From Eublepharis macularius (taxonomy: Eukaryota; Chordata; Lepidosauria; Squamata; Eublepharidae): DNA of 64,000 nt. Position numbers and translations under genes: made by a program. Within the stretch, counting starts at the first letter, position 1, and each line of letters opens with the position of its first letter. The notes under the pieces are model-generated. The model was not told the DNA's origin and ran no database searches. It saw only the letters and a program-made list of their open reading frames with translations. Below are positions 43,173-54,534 of the stretch, piece by piece. Location: NCBI RefSeq assembly GCF_028583425.1, contig NC_072794.1, positions 24,425,232 through 24,489,231 on the forward strand, written 5' to 3'.

Positions 43173-43532
43173 GAAGAGTCTTTCTACTACCAGAAAGCAC
43201 TTCTGCTAGTGGAATAGATCCAGATGCTCCTACTCAGAATATATGAGTGTGTATTTACAGCATCTTAATGTATTCAATGCACCATACATACACTATCTCA
43301 GTTAACCTCACAATCCTTGATATCACTGTGGTTTTTCTAAGTTTACGAGGTGAGTTTTCAAATGAGACAAAGCCTGAGCTAAGGATTTCCTAGCTGATCA
43401 ATTCATTTGATTAACATATGGGTTAAAAATTTGCTGTTGGCCATAATAGATACTGTATTTACTTGAAAGGAAGACAACCCCAAATGTAAGATCATCCCTT
43501 AAAAATGTTATACATACAAAAAAATGTTATGG
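43173..43532. other. No gene recognised
   Basis: Short AT-rich stretch with no visible feature. Confidence 0.4.
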
Positions 43533-43540
43533 GACATAAC

Positions 43541-43817
43541 CAGCCCTTTTTTTCAGGGGGAATGCGGTGGAACGGAGTTCCGGCACCTCTTGAAAATGGT
43601 CACATGGCCGGTGGCCCCACCCCCTGATCTCCAGACAGAGGGGAGTTTAGATTGCCCTCTGTCTGGAGATCAGGAGGTGGGGCCACCGGCCATGTGACCA
43701 TTTTTGCCAAGGGCGGTTTAAACTTTAAAAAACTCCCCCCTTGTTCCAGCTGACCCAAAGTGACGTCATTGTGCAGTCCTGAGTTCCACCACCTCTTTTC
43801 CCAGAAAAAAAGCCCTG
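43541..43817. mobile_element. hAT-type MITE, 277 bp
   Basis: The ends are cagcccttttttttcag and ...gaaaaaaagccctg, with an exact 8-bp duplication gacataac (43533-43540, 43818-43825). Same subfamily as 6910-7150, with the same internal inverted repeat around gtctggagatcagg. Confidence 0.88.
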
Positions 43818-43825
43818 GACATAAC

Positions 43826-45552
43826 TGTAACCTGTATGTAAATATAAGACATCCCTTTCCCCTTTTGACAGCATACCTGGGGAAAAACAGTCTTTCCTTT
43901 CAGTAAATACTCTACTTGTTAATATTCTGTAGCCATTCCATCAAGGAAAGATTTAAAGTCTATAAATTAATAGTCATATCCTATCCGGTTTAAGTGCAAC
44001 AGAGTTCTGGTAGAAAAGGGGAGGGGGAATAGAGATTATTCGATGAATGAAACTCTTGATTCCTAATTCAGAAATTATGTCTGTTTCTTCAGGAGAAATG
44101 AGATGCTCCTCAAATTGGGGTTAGGGCAGGACAGCTGGATTTCTGTATGGGAGAGAAGAGAGCCTTTTTACATGGGGAAATAAAGGGTAAAGCACACTGG
44201 AAGTATTCTAAGTGATCGCCCGCAATCCTCAATATGGCCGCTAGGGGGCCATGGTATGCCCCAATGTGTTCCCTGGCTCCTGCTTGCCCATACCAAAGCT
44301 GGAAAGTACGGGAGACTGTGCATATCAAGAAGATTTTGGATAGTGTGATCTCCCCTTACACATGGTTTGAGCATCAATATAGTAACAACTGAAAAGGAAT
44401 TGAGTCTAACTTTTCCGGCCTCTTACAATTTCTTTACAGTTTAGTAATTATGCCCCAGAGAGCAATTAACCGAAACTGGAAGTTGTAAGCAACTATTTAC
44501 ATTTTTCAGGTTTAAAATCATAGGCTGGGTGCCTAATTGACATATTACGACTTGCATCATCGGCAATGAGGTGTTATGTCAAAGTACTCAGTGGCTGAGA
44601 GTCAATATAACATAATTAAGATAAGCAATACAAAGAAAAAAACTACAGAGAGAGGCCTTGCCTTATGTGCTAAATAACATGTATAAAAACTCTGCATCTC
44701 GTTTCTCTGCTCTTCTTCAGTTAACTGACTAACTCCTTAGTGACTCACTAAAATACTCAGATGTATCATATTCCTACTCTCTGCTCAGTAAATAACAGAG
44801 GGCTTTGTATAGAGCAGCAGATTAAATGCAAGGACTTTATCATGTTTAATTTTAAGAAACGAACTATTTACTTATTTAAATATTTATCCTCTCCTTTTTC
44901 CTGCCTCCATTTTATCCAACCACCCTGTAAAGTAGATTAGGCTGAGAGAGAGTGACAGGTCTAGACTTGCCATGTCTCTTACCGACCTGGCTGGATGGGA
45001 CGGGGGGGCTGGCATCACCTTCCTTTTGCCCCTCATTCATGCTGGCTGGTGACAGAGAAGCTTCCTCCAAAACCAGAGGAATGGCTAAAGTTCATTAACA
45101 TCAGTTGAGATTATTTGGGGGTGGAGACATGGGGGACCACAACGTCATCTGCACTGCTATTTCACTTGCAGGGGAAACCTGGAAGTTATGTAGGGTAGCT
45201 CTAGGAATTACTGGAACTCTATGGTAAAACTTTATAATTTCCCTCAGAAGTAATGGAGCTACAGAGATGACGTTGCCATTTTTAATCTCCTGCCGCTGAT
45301 CTGTAACTAGGACTGCAGGTGGGTGGCCTCCAGATGTAGCGGAAGAACTGGCAGCCCTAGAACTTGAGCATGGACTCTTGCTTTGTAACTTAAAGTATGA
45401 TAGCGTGTTGGAAGCAGCAACACTGAGTGTACAAAGATAAAGAGAAGACGGCTCACCGGGGGCAGTAAAGATTAGTTAGTTAGGAGTGTGAGGAGGACAG
45501 TGCCTCTCTTTCTTTTAGTGTCCCTTCCTTGTCTTCTCTCCTGCTTCTTCTC
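43826..45552. other. No gene; possible old repeat at 44960-45360
   Basis: Unassigned. The stretch with tgccatgtctcttaccgacc ... ggcagccctag has the look of a decayed member of the GTTGGCAAC repeat family, but ends and core are poorly kept. Confidence 0.4.
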
Positions 45553-45555
45553 AGG

Positions 45556-45775
45556 GCCAAACTACAAGTGATGAATGACACAGGTTGGACACTTGTCAGC
45601 TTCCCTCAAGATTGATGGGAAATGTAGGCTGCTTGGTGGAATGTTGGACAAGTGACAGTTGAAAAGTCCATTGGACAGCAGTCGGAGAGCCAAGCTGCAA
45701 GCTACATTTCCCATCAAAACTTGAGGGAAGCTGACAAGTGTCCAACTAGTGTCAGGCGTCACTTGTAGTTTGGCC
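45556..45775. mobile_element. MITE with TIR GGGCCAAACTACAAGTGA
   Basis: The left end gggccaaactacaagtgatg and the right end cgtcacttgtagtttggccc are inverted, flanked by tca on both sides. Internal blocks cttgtcagcttccctcaag and cttgagggaagctgacaag form a longer inverted repeat. Related to 16365-17413. Confidence 0.78.
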
Positions 45776-46099
45776 CTCAGTACTCTCTCTCTCTCTCTCT
45801 TAGTCAGCTAGATAGCTATACACTGTCTCTATCTTGCCACTTCACTATCTAAGCATGTAGGTTCTTTACATTTAATGCATGGCTATTGCTGTGTAAGGCA
45901 TTCTGCCAACATATTGAACCATGATAGTAAATCATAACCTTAAATATGGTTAGTGGGCCATAATAGACTTAATCTCTGCCCTAATCTATACCACAAAGAG
46001 AGAACAATTCTACTCAAGTGTACTCAATGGCGCATACTCCCAGGAAAGTGCTCATAGGATTGCACTGTAATTCTGTTGATGGAAGGACACACTGTGAAA
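45776..46099. other. No gene; (TC)n and short dispersed motif
   Basis: A (CT)n tract lies at 45784-45800, and the squamate motif actcccaggaaagtgctcat then aggattgcactgtaattctg at 46035-46075. Nothing else is visible. Confidence 0.45.
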
Positions 46100-46500
46100 C
46101 ACTGACCTACAATCTCATGGTGTGGAAGTGCCAAGAAGAGATTTTTCCTTCATGGCCTGCATACTTTAAGGACTGCCTCTCCCTGCATGTGCACATGAGG
46201 CAGCTTCATTCTTCCCAGCAGGATCCACTCAGGCCTGAGGCTTTTCAGTAGCCCACCCATGCCTTTGGAACAGCCTCCTGGAAGAGGTCATGAGGCTCCT
46301 GTTCTCCTGGCTTTGTGGCCAGGCAGCAAAACAGAGCTGTACCAGAGATTTTTTGGGACAGCCTATGCTTGTGCAGAAGAAGAATACCGGTGGGTGGGTG
46401 GCATAAGATGGTTGTAATGGTTTTATATATGTTGATTTATTTTTACGTTATTATTGCCCATCTTGGGTCCTCCTGAGCTGCTCAATAAATAAAATTTATG
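46100..46500 (+). mobile_element. Old CR1/L2-type LINE 3' fragment
   Basis: Weak ORF2 C-terminal resemblance (YFKDCLSLHVHMRQLHSSQQ ... LRPEAF), then cctttggaacagcctcctgg and a 3' end with tgctcaataaataaaa (46478-46493). Heavily decayed. Confidence 0.5.
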
Positions 46501-47465
46501 CCAGCATTGTCAGGGGTGTTGGCACAACACCACCAGTTTTGACATAGCACTGGAAGTAAGAGGTTCCATCATACCTGATTCCAAGCATGCCAAGAACAGT
46601 GTGTTTAAGCTAGTAAGAGAAGAGCACGCTAAGGGACTGTGGCAGGCAGTTCTTGCTGAGAGGTGAAGACAGCTTGAAAGAGAGATTGCTGCTTTTGGTA
46701 TGTTCACTCACCCTATCTAAACAAGTGAGGCTGGTTTTCGTATTGTGATGTGGTCAACTGATGTTGACACTCGGACAAAAAGACAAGGTTCCCCATGGAA
46801 ATTGATGCCTCTCCCAAATTCTAAACAGGTTGTGCCTGTCTCTGGATATATAGTCCTCAAATATTCATTGTGACGGCATGTCAGAAATTTCATTTTATAC
46901 ATTGCATGATACTACCATAAGTAGTATCTACCATAAGTAGTATCTACCGTACTACCATAAGTGCCTCATTACTTGTTTATAGGGGTGTGCAAAACAAAAC
47001 GCCTGAGCTGAAAATGTACACAGAAATCGTTGTTTTGGATCATTATGTTGATAATTTGGAACAGTAATACAAATTCAAGATGCTTGCTAACGTATCTCAG
47101 CCATCCACCACCAGGTACTGACACTCAAAATTAAGACTCTACCACACGGGACAGCTGAAAATTAAGACGGTATTCCAAAAGATAACTGCAAAAGATAAGC
47201 TCCTTCGGTATCAAGTTTAAGTAGATGCCGCACCAAGAATCCAACTAGATGTAGCTGAGTCAGGAGGACCATCCATCCATCTTATTCAGCCAGGTCTCAA
47301 TGACACCTGCCAGATCAAGAGTTGCACTCTTCTAAGCCCATTGACTTGAATGGACTCAACAGGTGCAGCTGTGCTTAGGACTGCACTGTAAATTCTGCAT
47401 GGTAGCTGACCTTGCATGGTATTCAGTTACAACACTGCAAGAGTTGATGGCATGCGGATATGACA
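46501..47465. other. No gene recognised
   Basis: Contains a small tandem repeat of taccataagtagtatc at about 46910-46960 and the short dispersed motif at 47320-47395. No exon or RNA gene is visible. Confidence 0.45.
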
Positions 47466-47467
47466 GC

Positions 47468-47830
47468 TATGGTTTTGTGGGCAGAGAGTAGGACTGGACA
47501 GAGCCTTGCCTATTGAACTCTCTACCACAGCATCTCTCTTTACCACAACTTTTGTTAGCCGTATAGATGCTACTGGGCTCTCTCTGTCTTTTCTACTGAT
47601 GTTTAATATGTTATTCATAGAATTGCATATGCTCCATTGCAGCATTTCTTCAGCTCCGTATCGAATTTCTTCTGGTTTTGAAATCTTTGCAAATTTGCAC
47701 GTTTCCACCCCTTGCATGTTTATTGAAATGACTTTGATACTGACTGTACTGTCTCACACTGTAATACGACTTGAGTGAGAAAGGAAGAATATACATAACT
47801 TAAATAAAAATAATAAAGAAATAAACCCAG
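47468..47830 (+). mobile_element. CR1 LINE 3' UTR fragment
   Basis: Follows the 3' UTR layout of 9060-9290 and 41930-42190 (cttcagctccgtatcg, ttgatactgactgtact, cttgagtgagaaaggaaga) with an (AATA)n tail at 47800-47825. Diverged. Confidence 0.55.
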
Positions 47831-49666
47831 CCCAGCTTAATACAAGCAGCCACAAAGGGCAAATTTTAAGCCTAGAATCCATTTCATCAGATTTCATCAA
47901 CTTTTATTAGGTTGTAAATCTGGTTCTCCTTGTAACATTTCTCTCCCATCCCCCATTGCCTTTCTCTTGTAAATGTAAAGACATCAGCATAATGGATTTA
48001 CACTCCAATTCATGTGTTGAAGTGAGCTCTGACTCATAAAGCTGATTCTGAAACATATTTTGTTAGTCATAAGGTGTCACTGGACTCCTGTTTTGTTGTA
48101 CCACACAGAAATAAATGAAGCAAAGCCTTTCGTGACATGCAGATAAGGTGTGGAAAAGTTTCATTGCAGAGTATAAATCTGCTGTTGAAGTCCCTGTGAG
48201 AGAAATGAAATCCAAAACGGGATGTGTCTGTCTTCAGTTAGGAACAAATCTATCCCTCATGTCCATCTTGTTCCACCTAAGGTTATCTTTTCAAACAAGA
48301 CTGTCAATTTTTCAGTTGCACCTTTATCTGCTTAATGTATAAAAACTAGCAGATGATTGTACCTCTTTCCAAGGTATGAAGAATTTCAAGACCTATTTTC
48401 TCCGCCTCCTCTAGCTGTCAAAGACACAAGAGCATGTCTGGACAGTGGTCAACTGGCAACCTTGCTCCTTTCCTTTTTAATTCATTTTTTAAAATCTTAC
48501 AGAAAGCCGAGAATTACATAGAACAAATGAACAAACAAAAGAAAATAAATTATGATAGTTCAAAGAAGACATCGGGTTGGATACACTCCTTAAGCTTTTT
48601 TTCCCCACAACGTGACAAAGGAAGTTCAAGAAATTCTTCCACAAATAAAATATTTATTACATAACAACTATCTCAAATATGTTAATTATGTCAAATATGT
48701 TATCTTCTCAAATGTCTATAACCATTCTGAAGTTGTGGGGATTTCTGTACATGTCCAAAAAACCATAATATACAATTGTGCAGTAATTAGCAGGTTTAAC
48801 AACATTTCTAAACTGACTTTTTTGTACTACATCTTTGAGGTAAAATACTACAGGGTTCAAAGAAATCTCCTATCTAATAACTTCAGATATTAATTTAAAT
48901 ATTAATTTCTGGATCTCTGTACGAGTGAAATTGAACACAATTGAACACAAACAAATATTCACTGGAACCTTATATATGAGTTTGTGGAGTCACATTATAA
49001 CCCTATGATCAAGATTTCAGGGCATGCATTGCGAGAAAATACCACCCCCTGCCCCCACTTCCACACACACATTTAAACAGAGACATACAAATTGACCATT
49101 TTTCTGTTTCCCTTCTCTAGACAGGGAGACTGATAGACTGCTTCTCCCTTACCTCGTTTGCAAATGTGGATGGATGCCTTGTGGGAATCTGCTGTGATTT
49201 CCCAAGCTTGCTTAGGCAGCTCCGAATATATTTATTCCTAACCGAAGCCGCACAAATATTTGAGATGTAGCAGCTGATTGTGACACAATGGGGAAGGGAG
49301 GCAGTCCTGTGGAGAAAACACCCCTTTGGGGTGGTGTTGTCTGAGTGAATCTTGTCTGGATGTGGAAACAAAACCTTTGATCACTGTCCAGATTTGATGC
49401 CAGTGACCCAGACTTGCACTTATGCCAAACTGAAAGACATCAGGCCCCGCCCTTCTGACTCTTAGCCATTTTGTGCCTGTTTCGGCCTGGAATGGGGCCA
49501 AAATGGCTCGGATCAGGCCTCTGATGGGTGGTGGATCACTCTCCCGCACAGCAGCGGCCTGATCCTGACGATTTTGGGCCCCTTTTTGGCCATTTTCAGC
49601 CCCTTTTTGCCATCTTGGGCCCAATTTCAGCCCTGAATGTCCAGGATTGGGTCTAAAACAGCCAGG
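47831..49666. other. No gene recognised
   Basis: About 1.8 kb without a supportable feature. At 49430-49640 a run of repeated tttggc/cattttcagccc motifs suggests part of an unclassified element that ends in the hAT 3' end next to it. Confidence 0.45.
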
Positions 49667-49803
49667 ATAGGTGATGTCAGGGGTTGTGGCATATGCAAAT
49701 CAGTTGTGCTAATGACACACTTCCAGTGATGTCAAGGAGCGTGGCATATGCTAATGAGTTATGTTAATGAGTTCCTCTGACTCTTTTTCTATGAAATGAC
49801 CCC
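49667..49803. mobile_element. hAT 3'-end fragment
   Basis: gtgatgtcaggggttgtggc, atatgctaatgagtt and the end tctatgaaatgacccct match the right end of 35085-35722. A short internal duplication (gtcaaggagcgtggcatatg) is present. No left terminus was located. Confidence 0.6.
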
Positions 49804-50193
49804 TCTGCAAAACCAATAATGTTAAATAACATGTCTGTCAAGAAAAGATGGTCCCCAAACTGGTTCTAAAGCCTATATGATCTCCATGAAGTGGAGGTAG
49901 ACCTGCCAAATGTGATGTTGGTTTCAGTCCTTCACCTTTAAGATCAACTTCCATACTCCAAGATTAGCAGGTGATAACATCAATCTTTCTGTCAAAAAAA
50001 ATCTCCACTTGTATATCACACCAAAGACATACTCTGGCTATTTATTTTCCAGAACGCTTGACAATCCGAGGAAGAGAAAAACTGAGTAGCTGTCTTACTT
50101 ACAAAGCTGGCCTTTGACATCCATTATTTAAATCATAAACATTATAGAGGTGATCGAGCGGACTCGTGGGAGCGAGGTAAAGCAAGCCCCACG

Positions 50194-50970
50194 ATGTCGA
50201 AAAAAGAGTGGCAAACGGCTATAGAGAACTTGGATAAAAAACTTTCAGAAGCGATTAAAGAACTCAAGGATATGAAACCTGAGCTGGTGAAAGAGGTTAA
50301 AGAGACAGTAAAGAATGAACTGGCAGAAGTGAAGAAGGGAATGGAAACAATACAAAATGACCTGCAGGTGACACAGCAAAGAGTCAATGTAGTGGAAAAT
50401 GCGGTGGAGAACCTTGCAGACACGCAACGAACAGAGATGAGGGTGATGAGGGGAAGAATGGCAGTTGCGGAGAGCAAGCATATGGAGAAGCAGCTGAGGT
50501 TTTGTGGCTTGCCGGAGGTAGAAGGAAAGACGGCCCAAGAACAGATTACTGAGGTGTTAGCTGAATACCTGGGAAAGGAGGAGGAGGAAACTGTGGCTAT
50601 TCTAGATGTGGTGTATCGAATAAATTCAAGATTTGCGACCCAAAGGAAATTACCAAGAGACGTGATTGTGCAATTTACGACTAGAAATATAAGAGAAATG
50701 ATTGTGAGTAAACAATTTCAAGAACCATTGGAGGTTGATGGCAAGACGGTTATTATTATGAAGGAGTTACCCAGATCGGTGTTGCTAGATCGGAAAAAAT
50801 ATAAAGCCTTAGTCCAGACTTTGAAGGACATGAAAATAAGGTACAGATGGGAATTACCAGAAGGAATGTCCTTTGAATTTGGAGGAGTGAAAAAGCGCAT
50901 CAGATCTGAACTAGAAATGGAAAAGTTTATGAGGGACAATGAAAAGGACTTACGAACAACAAGGTTATGA
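50194..50970 (+). CDS. L1 ORF1 protein, second lineage (258 aa)
   Basis: Opens MSKKEWQTAIENLDKKLSEA and forms a Lys/Glu-rich heptad helix to about residue 85 (coiled coil). The RRM-like part starts LRFCGLPEVEGKTAQEQITE, with VVYRINSRFATQRKLPRDVI, and the CTD has MKELPRSVLLDRKKYKALVQ and MKIRYRWELPEGMSFEFGG. All three ORF1p domains are present in order with no break. It is shorter than the usual 300-340 residues because the N-terminal basic region is missing. The TGA stop overlaps the ORF2 ATG. Confidence 0.9.
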   Translation: MSKKEWQTAIENLDKKLSEAIKELKDMKPELVKEVKETVKNELAEVKKGMETIQNDLQVTQQRVNVVENAVENLADTQRTEMRVMRGRMAVAESKHMEKQLRFCGLPEVEGKTAQEQITEVLAEYLGKEEEETVAILDVVYRINSRFATQRKLPRDVIVQFTTRNIREMIVSKQFQEPLEVDGKTVIIMKELPRSVLLDRKKYKALVQTLKDMKIRYRWELPEGMSFEFGGVKKRIRSELEMEKFMRDNEKDLRTTRL

Positions 50971-51212
50971 ATATGGAGTGTAAAGTGTTATCTTGGAATG
51001 TAAACGGACTTAACTCACCGAATAAGAGAAAAAGTATTTTCCACTGGCTATTAAAACAAAAATGTGATATTGTGTGTTTGCAAGAGACTCATATTAGAAA
51101 GCAGGATGTAAAATATCTTAAACTGAACAAATTGGGTAATGACTTCGTAGCGGCCTCAAAAAAGAAAAAAGGGGAGTGGCATTGTATATAAAAGAGGAAC
51201 TACAGACCAGAT
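50967..51212 (+). pseudogene. L1 ORF2 start, frameshifted and truncated
   Basis: The ATG overlaps the ORF1 stop (atga). It reads MECKVLSWNVNGLNSPNKRK, then CDIVCLQETHI, the start of the APE endonuclease (the Asn and Glu catalytic motifs are visible). The frame shifts within an A-rich run at 51158-51171 (the other frame continues GVALYIKEELQTR) and the similarity ends near 51212. Confidence 0.88.
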
Positions 51213-51308
51213 CATGTTGCGGTGGAAGAGGAAATGCCTGCCCCGCCTGCCCTGCCCTTTCTAGAGCCTGTTGGTTCCCCCCCCCCCCACAACGGGCTTT
51301 GTTGCTAG
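51213..51308 (+). mobile_element. Helitron 3' end
   Basis: tttctagagcctgttgg, a C-run loop, then acaacgggctttgttgCTAG (ending 51308), the same 3' terminus as 15131-15180. Only about 96 bp of this copy are recognisable before L1 sequence begins on its left. Its own 5' end was not found. Confidence 0.78.
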
Positions 51309-52200
51309 TCCTACTTTATAATTCCCTTAGTGGGTTTCCGATGCAACCAGTAAGTGCACCAGGCAGGCCGCTTCTGGAGGGTGCCGCTCGATGCTGCAGG
51401 TTTCACAGTCCGTTCGGAGGGCGGTGGCAGCGGCACGGGAAGGGCGGTGCGTCGGCAAGCCCTGGGGGAGCAACGGCGGGAGAGAAGCCCGCCACCCTCT
51501 GATCCATGCTGGAGCCAAGCCGCACCGCTTTCAGAAGGGACGGGGTGACAGGGCGAGGGCGAAGTGCTCGCTGCCGCGTCAGCCCTGCCGGAGCCAGGTG
51601 TGCCACTTTGCAAAGATCCGGGGCTTTGCACAGCAGCAGCACTCCGCTCAGCCCTTGCACCACAGCGGTGCCCCTCTCAGCCCTTCCTGCGGTGGCAGGA
51701 GAGAAGCCTGCTGCCCTCTGACCCCTGCCAGAACTGCGCCGCGCTGCTTTCGGCAGGGACAGGACGAGGGCAAAGCACCCGCTGCCATGTCAGCCCTGCC
51801 GGAGCCGGGCACACCACTCTGCAAAGACCCGGGGCCTTGCATGGCAGCGATGCTCCTCTTGCGGCGTCTCAACCCGGGTTCGAGAAGAGCAGTGCACACG
51901 GTTCCTGGGGCCTCGCAGGGCAGCAGTTCTCCACTCTCCTTGGGCCCGGGGAAAGGCGGCGTGAGCGGAGTGCCAATGCCCTGCAAGGCCTCTGGAGCCA
52001 CGGCATTCCGCTCTCCTATCCAAACCCCCATTGCCTCCCTCCCTGCCTTTCCTTTCCACACCCCACCTGCCTCTGACCCCTCCCGAAAACCCCATTGCCT
52101 CCCTCCCTGCCTTTCCCCTCCACACCTCACCTGGCTCTCAGCCCTTCCCAAAACCCCATTGCCTCCCTACCTGCCATTTCCCCACCCCCACCTGCCTCTG
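51309..52200 (+). mobile_element. Helitron 5' part, directly joined to the previous 3' end
   Basis: TCCTACTTTATAATTCCCTT begins at 51309 with no base between it and the preceding CTAG. The body is GC-rich with three related blocks (agccctgccggagccaggtg ... cactttgcaaagatccgggg) of about 190 bp, then 2-3 copies of the 63-bp minisatellite unit (52020-52195). No 3' hairpin-CTAG end is found to the right; the satellite block takes its place. Confidence 0.75.
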
Positions 52201-53377
52201 AGGCGGGGCGGGGGGCCTCGGGGGGAGCGGCGCAGCCGCGACCCCCGGGGGCCCCCGGCCCGCCGCAGGCGGGGCGGGGGGCCTCGGGGGGAGCGGCGCA
52301 GCCGCGACCCCCGGGGGCCCCCGGCCCGCCGCAGGCGGGGCGGGGGGCCTCGGGGGGAGCGGCGCAGCCGCGACCCCCGGGGGCCCCCGGCCCGCCGCAG
52401 GCGGGGCGGGGGGCCTCGGGGGGAGCGGCGCAGCCGCGACCCCCGGGGGCCCCCGGCCCGCCGCAGGCGGGGCGGGGGGCCTCGGGGGGAGCGGCGCAGC
52501 CGCGACCCCCGGGGGCCCCCGGCCCGCCGCAGGCGGGGCGGGGGGCCTCGGGGGGAGCGGCGCAGCCGCGACCCCCGGGGGCCCCCGGCCCGCCGCAGGC
52601 GGGGCGGGGGGCCTCGGGGGGAGCGGCGCAGCCGCGACCCCCGGGGGCCCCCGGCCCGCCGCAGGCGGGGCGGGGGGCCTCGGGGGGAGCGGCGCAGCCG
52701 CGACCCCCGGGGGCCCCCGGCCCGCCGCAGGCGGGGCGGGGGGCCTCGGGGGGAGCGGCGCAGCCGCGACCCCCGGGGGCCCCCGGCCCGCCGCAGGCGG
52801 GGCGGGGGGCCTCGGGGGGAGCGGCGCAGCCGCGACCCCCGGGGGCCCCCGGCCCGCCGCAGGCGGGGCGGGGGGCCTCGGGGGGAGCGGCGCAGCCGCG
52901 ACCCCCGGGGGCCCCCGGCCCGCCGCAGGCGGGGCGGGGGGCCTCGGGGGGAGCGGCGCAGCCGCGACCCCCGGGGGCCCCCGGCCCGCCGCAGGCGGGG
53001 CGGGGGGCCTCGGGGGGAGCGGCGCAGCCGCGACCCCCGGGGGCCCCCGGCCCGCCGCAGGCGGGGCGGGGGGCCTCGGGGGGAGCGGCGCAGCCGCGAC
53101 CCCCGGGGGCCCCCGGCCCGCCGCAGGCGGGGCGGGGGGCCTCGGGGGGAGCGGCGCAGCCGCGACCCCCGGGGGCCCCCGGCCCGCCGCAGGCGGGGCG
53201 GGGGGCCTCGGGGGGAGCGGCGCAGCCGCGACCCCCGGGGGCCCCCGGCCCGCCGCAGGCGGGGCGGGGGGCCTCGGGGGGAGCGGCGCAGCCGCGACCC
53301 CCGGGGGCCCCCGGCCCGCCGCAGGCGGGGCGGGGGGCCTCGGGGGGAGCGGCGCAGCCGCGACCCCCGGGGGCCCG
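52201..53377 (+). repeat. 66-bp GC-rich tandem array, 17 full copies plus a partial
   Basis: The unit starts aggcggggcggggggcctcg and continues through gcggcgcagccgcgaccccc. Units begin at 52201 + 66k; the 18th starts at 53323 and is cut after about 54 bp. By eye the copies are identical. The unit is nearly all G and C, CpG-rich, with G-runs of 5-6 (quadruplex potential) and the self-complementary piece cccccgggggccccc. Since 66 is divisible by 3, all frames stay open and give false giant ORFs. Confidence 0.95.
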
Positions 53378-53379
53378 GC

Positions 53380-54534
53380 TGTCTTTGTCTTTGTCTTTGT
53401 CTTTGTCTTTGTCTTTGTCTTTGTCTTTGTCTTTGTCTTTGTCTTTGTCTTTGTCTTTGTCTTTGTCTTTGTCTTTGTCTTTGTCTTTGTCTTTGTCTTT
53501 GTCTTTGTCTTTGTCTTTGTCTTTGTCTTTGTCTTTGTCTTTGTCTTTGTCTTTGTCTTTGTCTTTGTCTTTGTCTTTGTCTTTGTCTTTGTCTTTGTCT
53601 TTGTCTTTGTCTTTGTCTTTGTCTTTGTCTTTGTCTTTGTCTTTGTCTTTGTCTTTGTCTTTGTCTTTGTCTTTGTCTTTGTCTTTGTCTTTGTCTTTGT
53701 CTTTGTCTTTGTCTTTGTCTTTGTCTTTGTCTTTGTCTTTGTCTTTGTCTTTGTCTTTGTCTTTGTCTTTGTCTTTGTCTTTGTCTTTGTCTTTGTCTTT
53801 GTCTTTGTCTTTGTCTTTGTCTTTGTCTTTGTCTTTGTCTTTGTCTTTGTCTTTGTCTTTGTCTTTGTCTTTGTCTTTGTCTTTGTCTTTGTCTTTGTCT
53901 TTGTCTTTGTCTTTGTCTTTGTCTTTGTCTTTGTCTTTGTCTTTGTCTTTGTCTTTGTCTTTGTCTTTGTCTTTGTCTTTGTCTTTGTCTTTGTCTTTGT
54001 CTTTGTCTTTGTCTTTGTCTTTGTCTTTGTCTTTGTCTTTGTCTTTGTCTTTGTCTTTGTCTTTGTCTTTGTCTTTGTCTTTGTCTTTGTCTTTGTCTTT
54101 GTCTTTGTCTTTGTCTTTGTCTTTGTCTTTGTCTTTGTCTTTGTCTTTGTCTTTGTCTTTGTCTTTGTCTTTGTCTTTGTCTTTGTCTTTGTCTTTGTCT
54201 TTGTCTTTGTCTTTGTCTTTGTCTTTGTCTTTGTCTTTGTCTTTGTCTTTGTCTTTGTCTTTGTCTTTGTCTTTGTCTTTGTCTTTGTCTTTGTCTTTGT
54301 CTTTGTCTTTGTCTTTGTCTTTGTCTTTGTCTTTGTCTTTGTCTTTGTCTTTGTCTTTGTCTTTGTCTTTGTCTTTGTCTTTGTCTTTGTCTTTGTCTTT
54401 GTCTTTGTCTTTGTCTTTGTCTTTGTCTTTGTCTTTGTCTTTGTCTTTGTCTTTGTCTTTGTCTTTGTCTTTGTCTTTGTCTTTGTCTTTGTCTTTGTCT
54501 TTGTCTTTGTCTTTGTCTTTGTCTTTGTCTTTGT
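53380..54534 (+). repeat. (CTTTGT)n hexanucleotide array, about 192 copies
   Basis: 1.15 kb of apparently perfect ctttgt units directly after the 66-mer array. The strand is pyrimidine-rich (C/T with one G per unit). No interruption is seen. It is open in all frames (Leu-Ser, Cys-Leu or Phe-Val on plus; Arg-Gln type on minus) with no protein meaning. Confidence 0.97.

Larger units (their letters stand above)
50143..51212 (+). mobile_element. L1 LINE (second lineage): ORF1 and start of ORF2
   Basis: About 50 bp of 5' leader, an intact ORF1, then ORF2 cut off after about 80 codons where Helitron sequence starts. The family differs from the L1 at 23635: ORF1 is shorter and the ORFs overlap. No target duplication was seen because the 3' end is missing. 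Confidence 0.85.
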
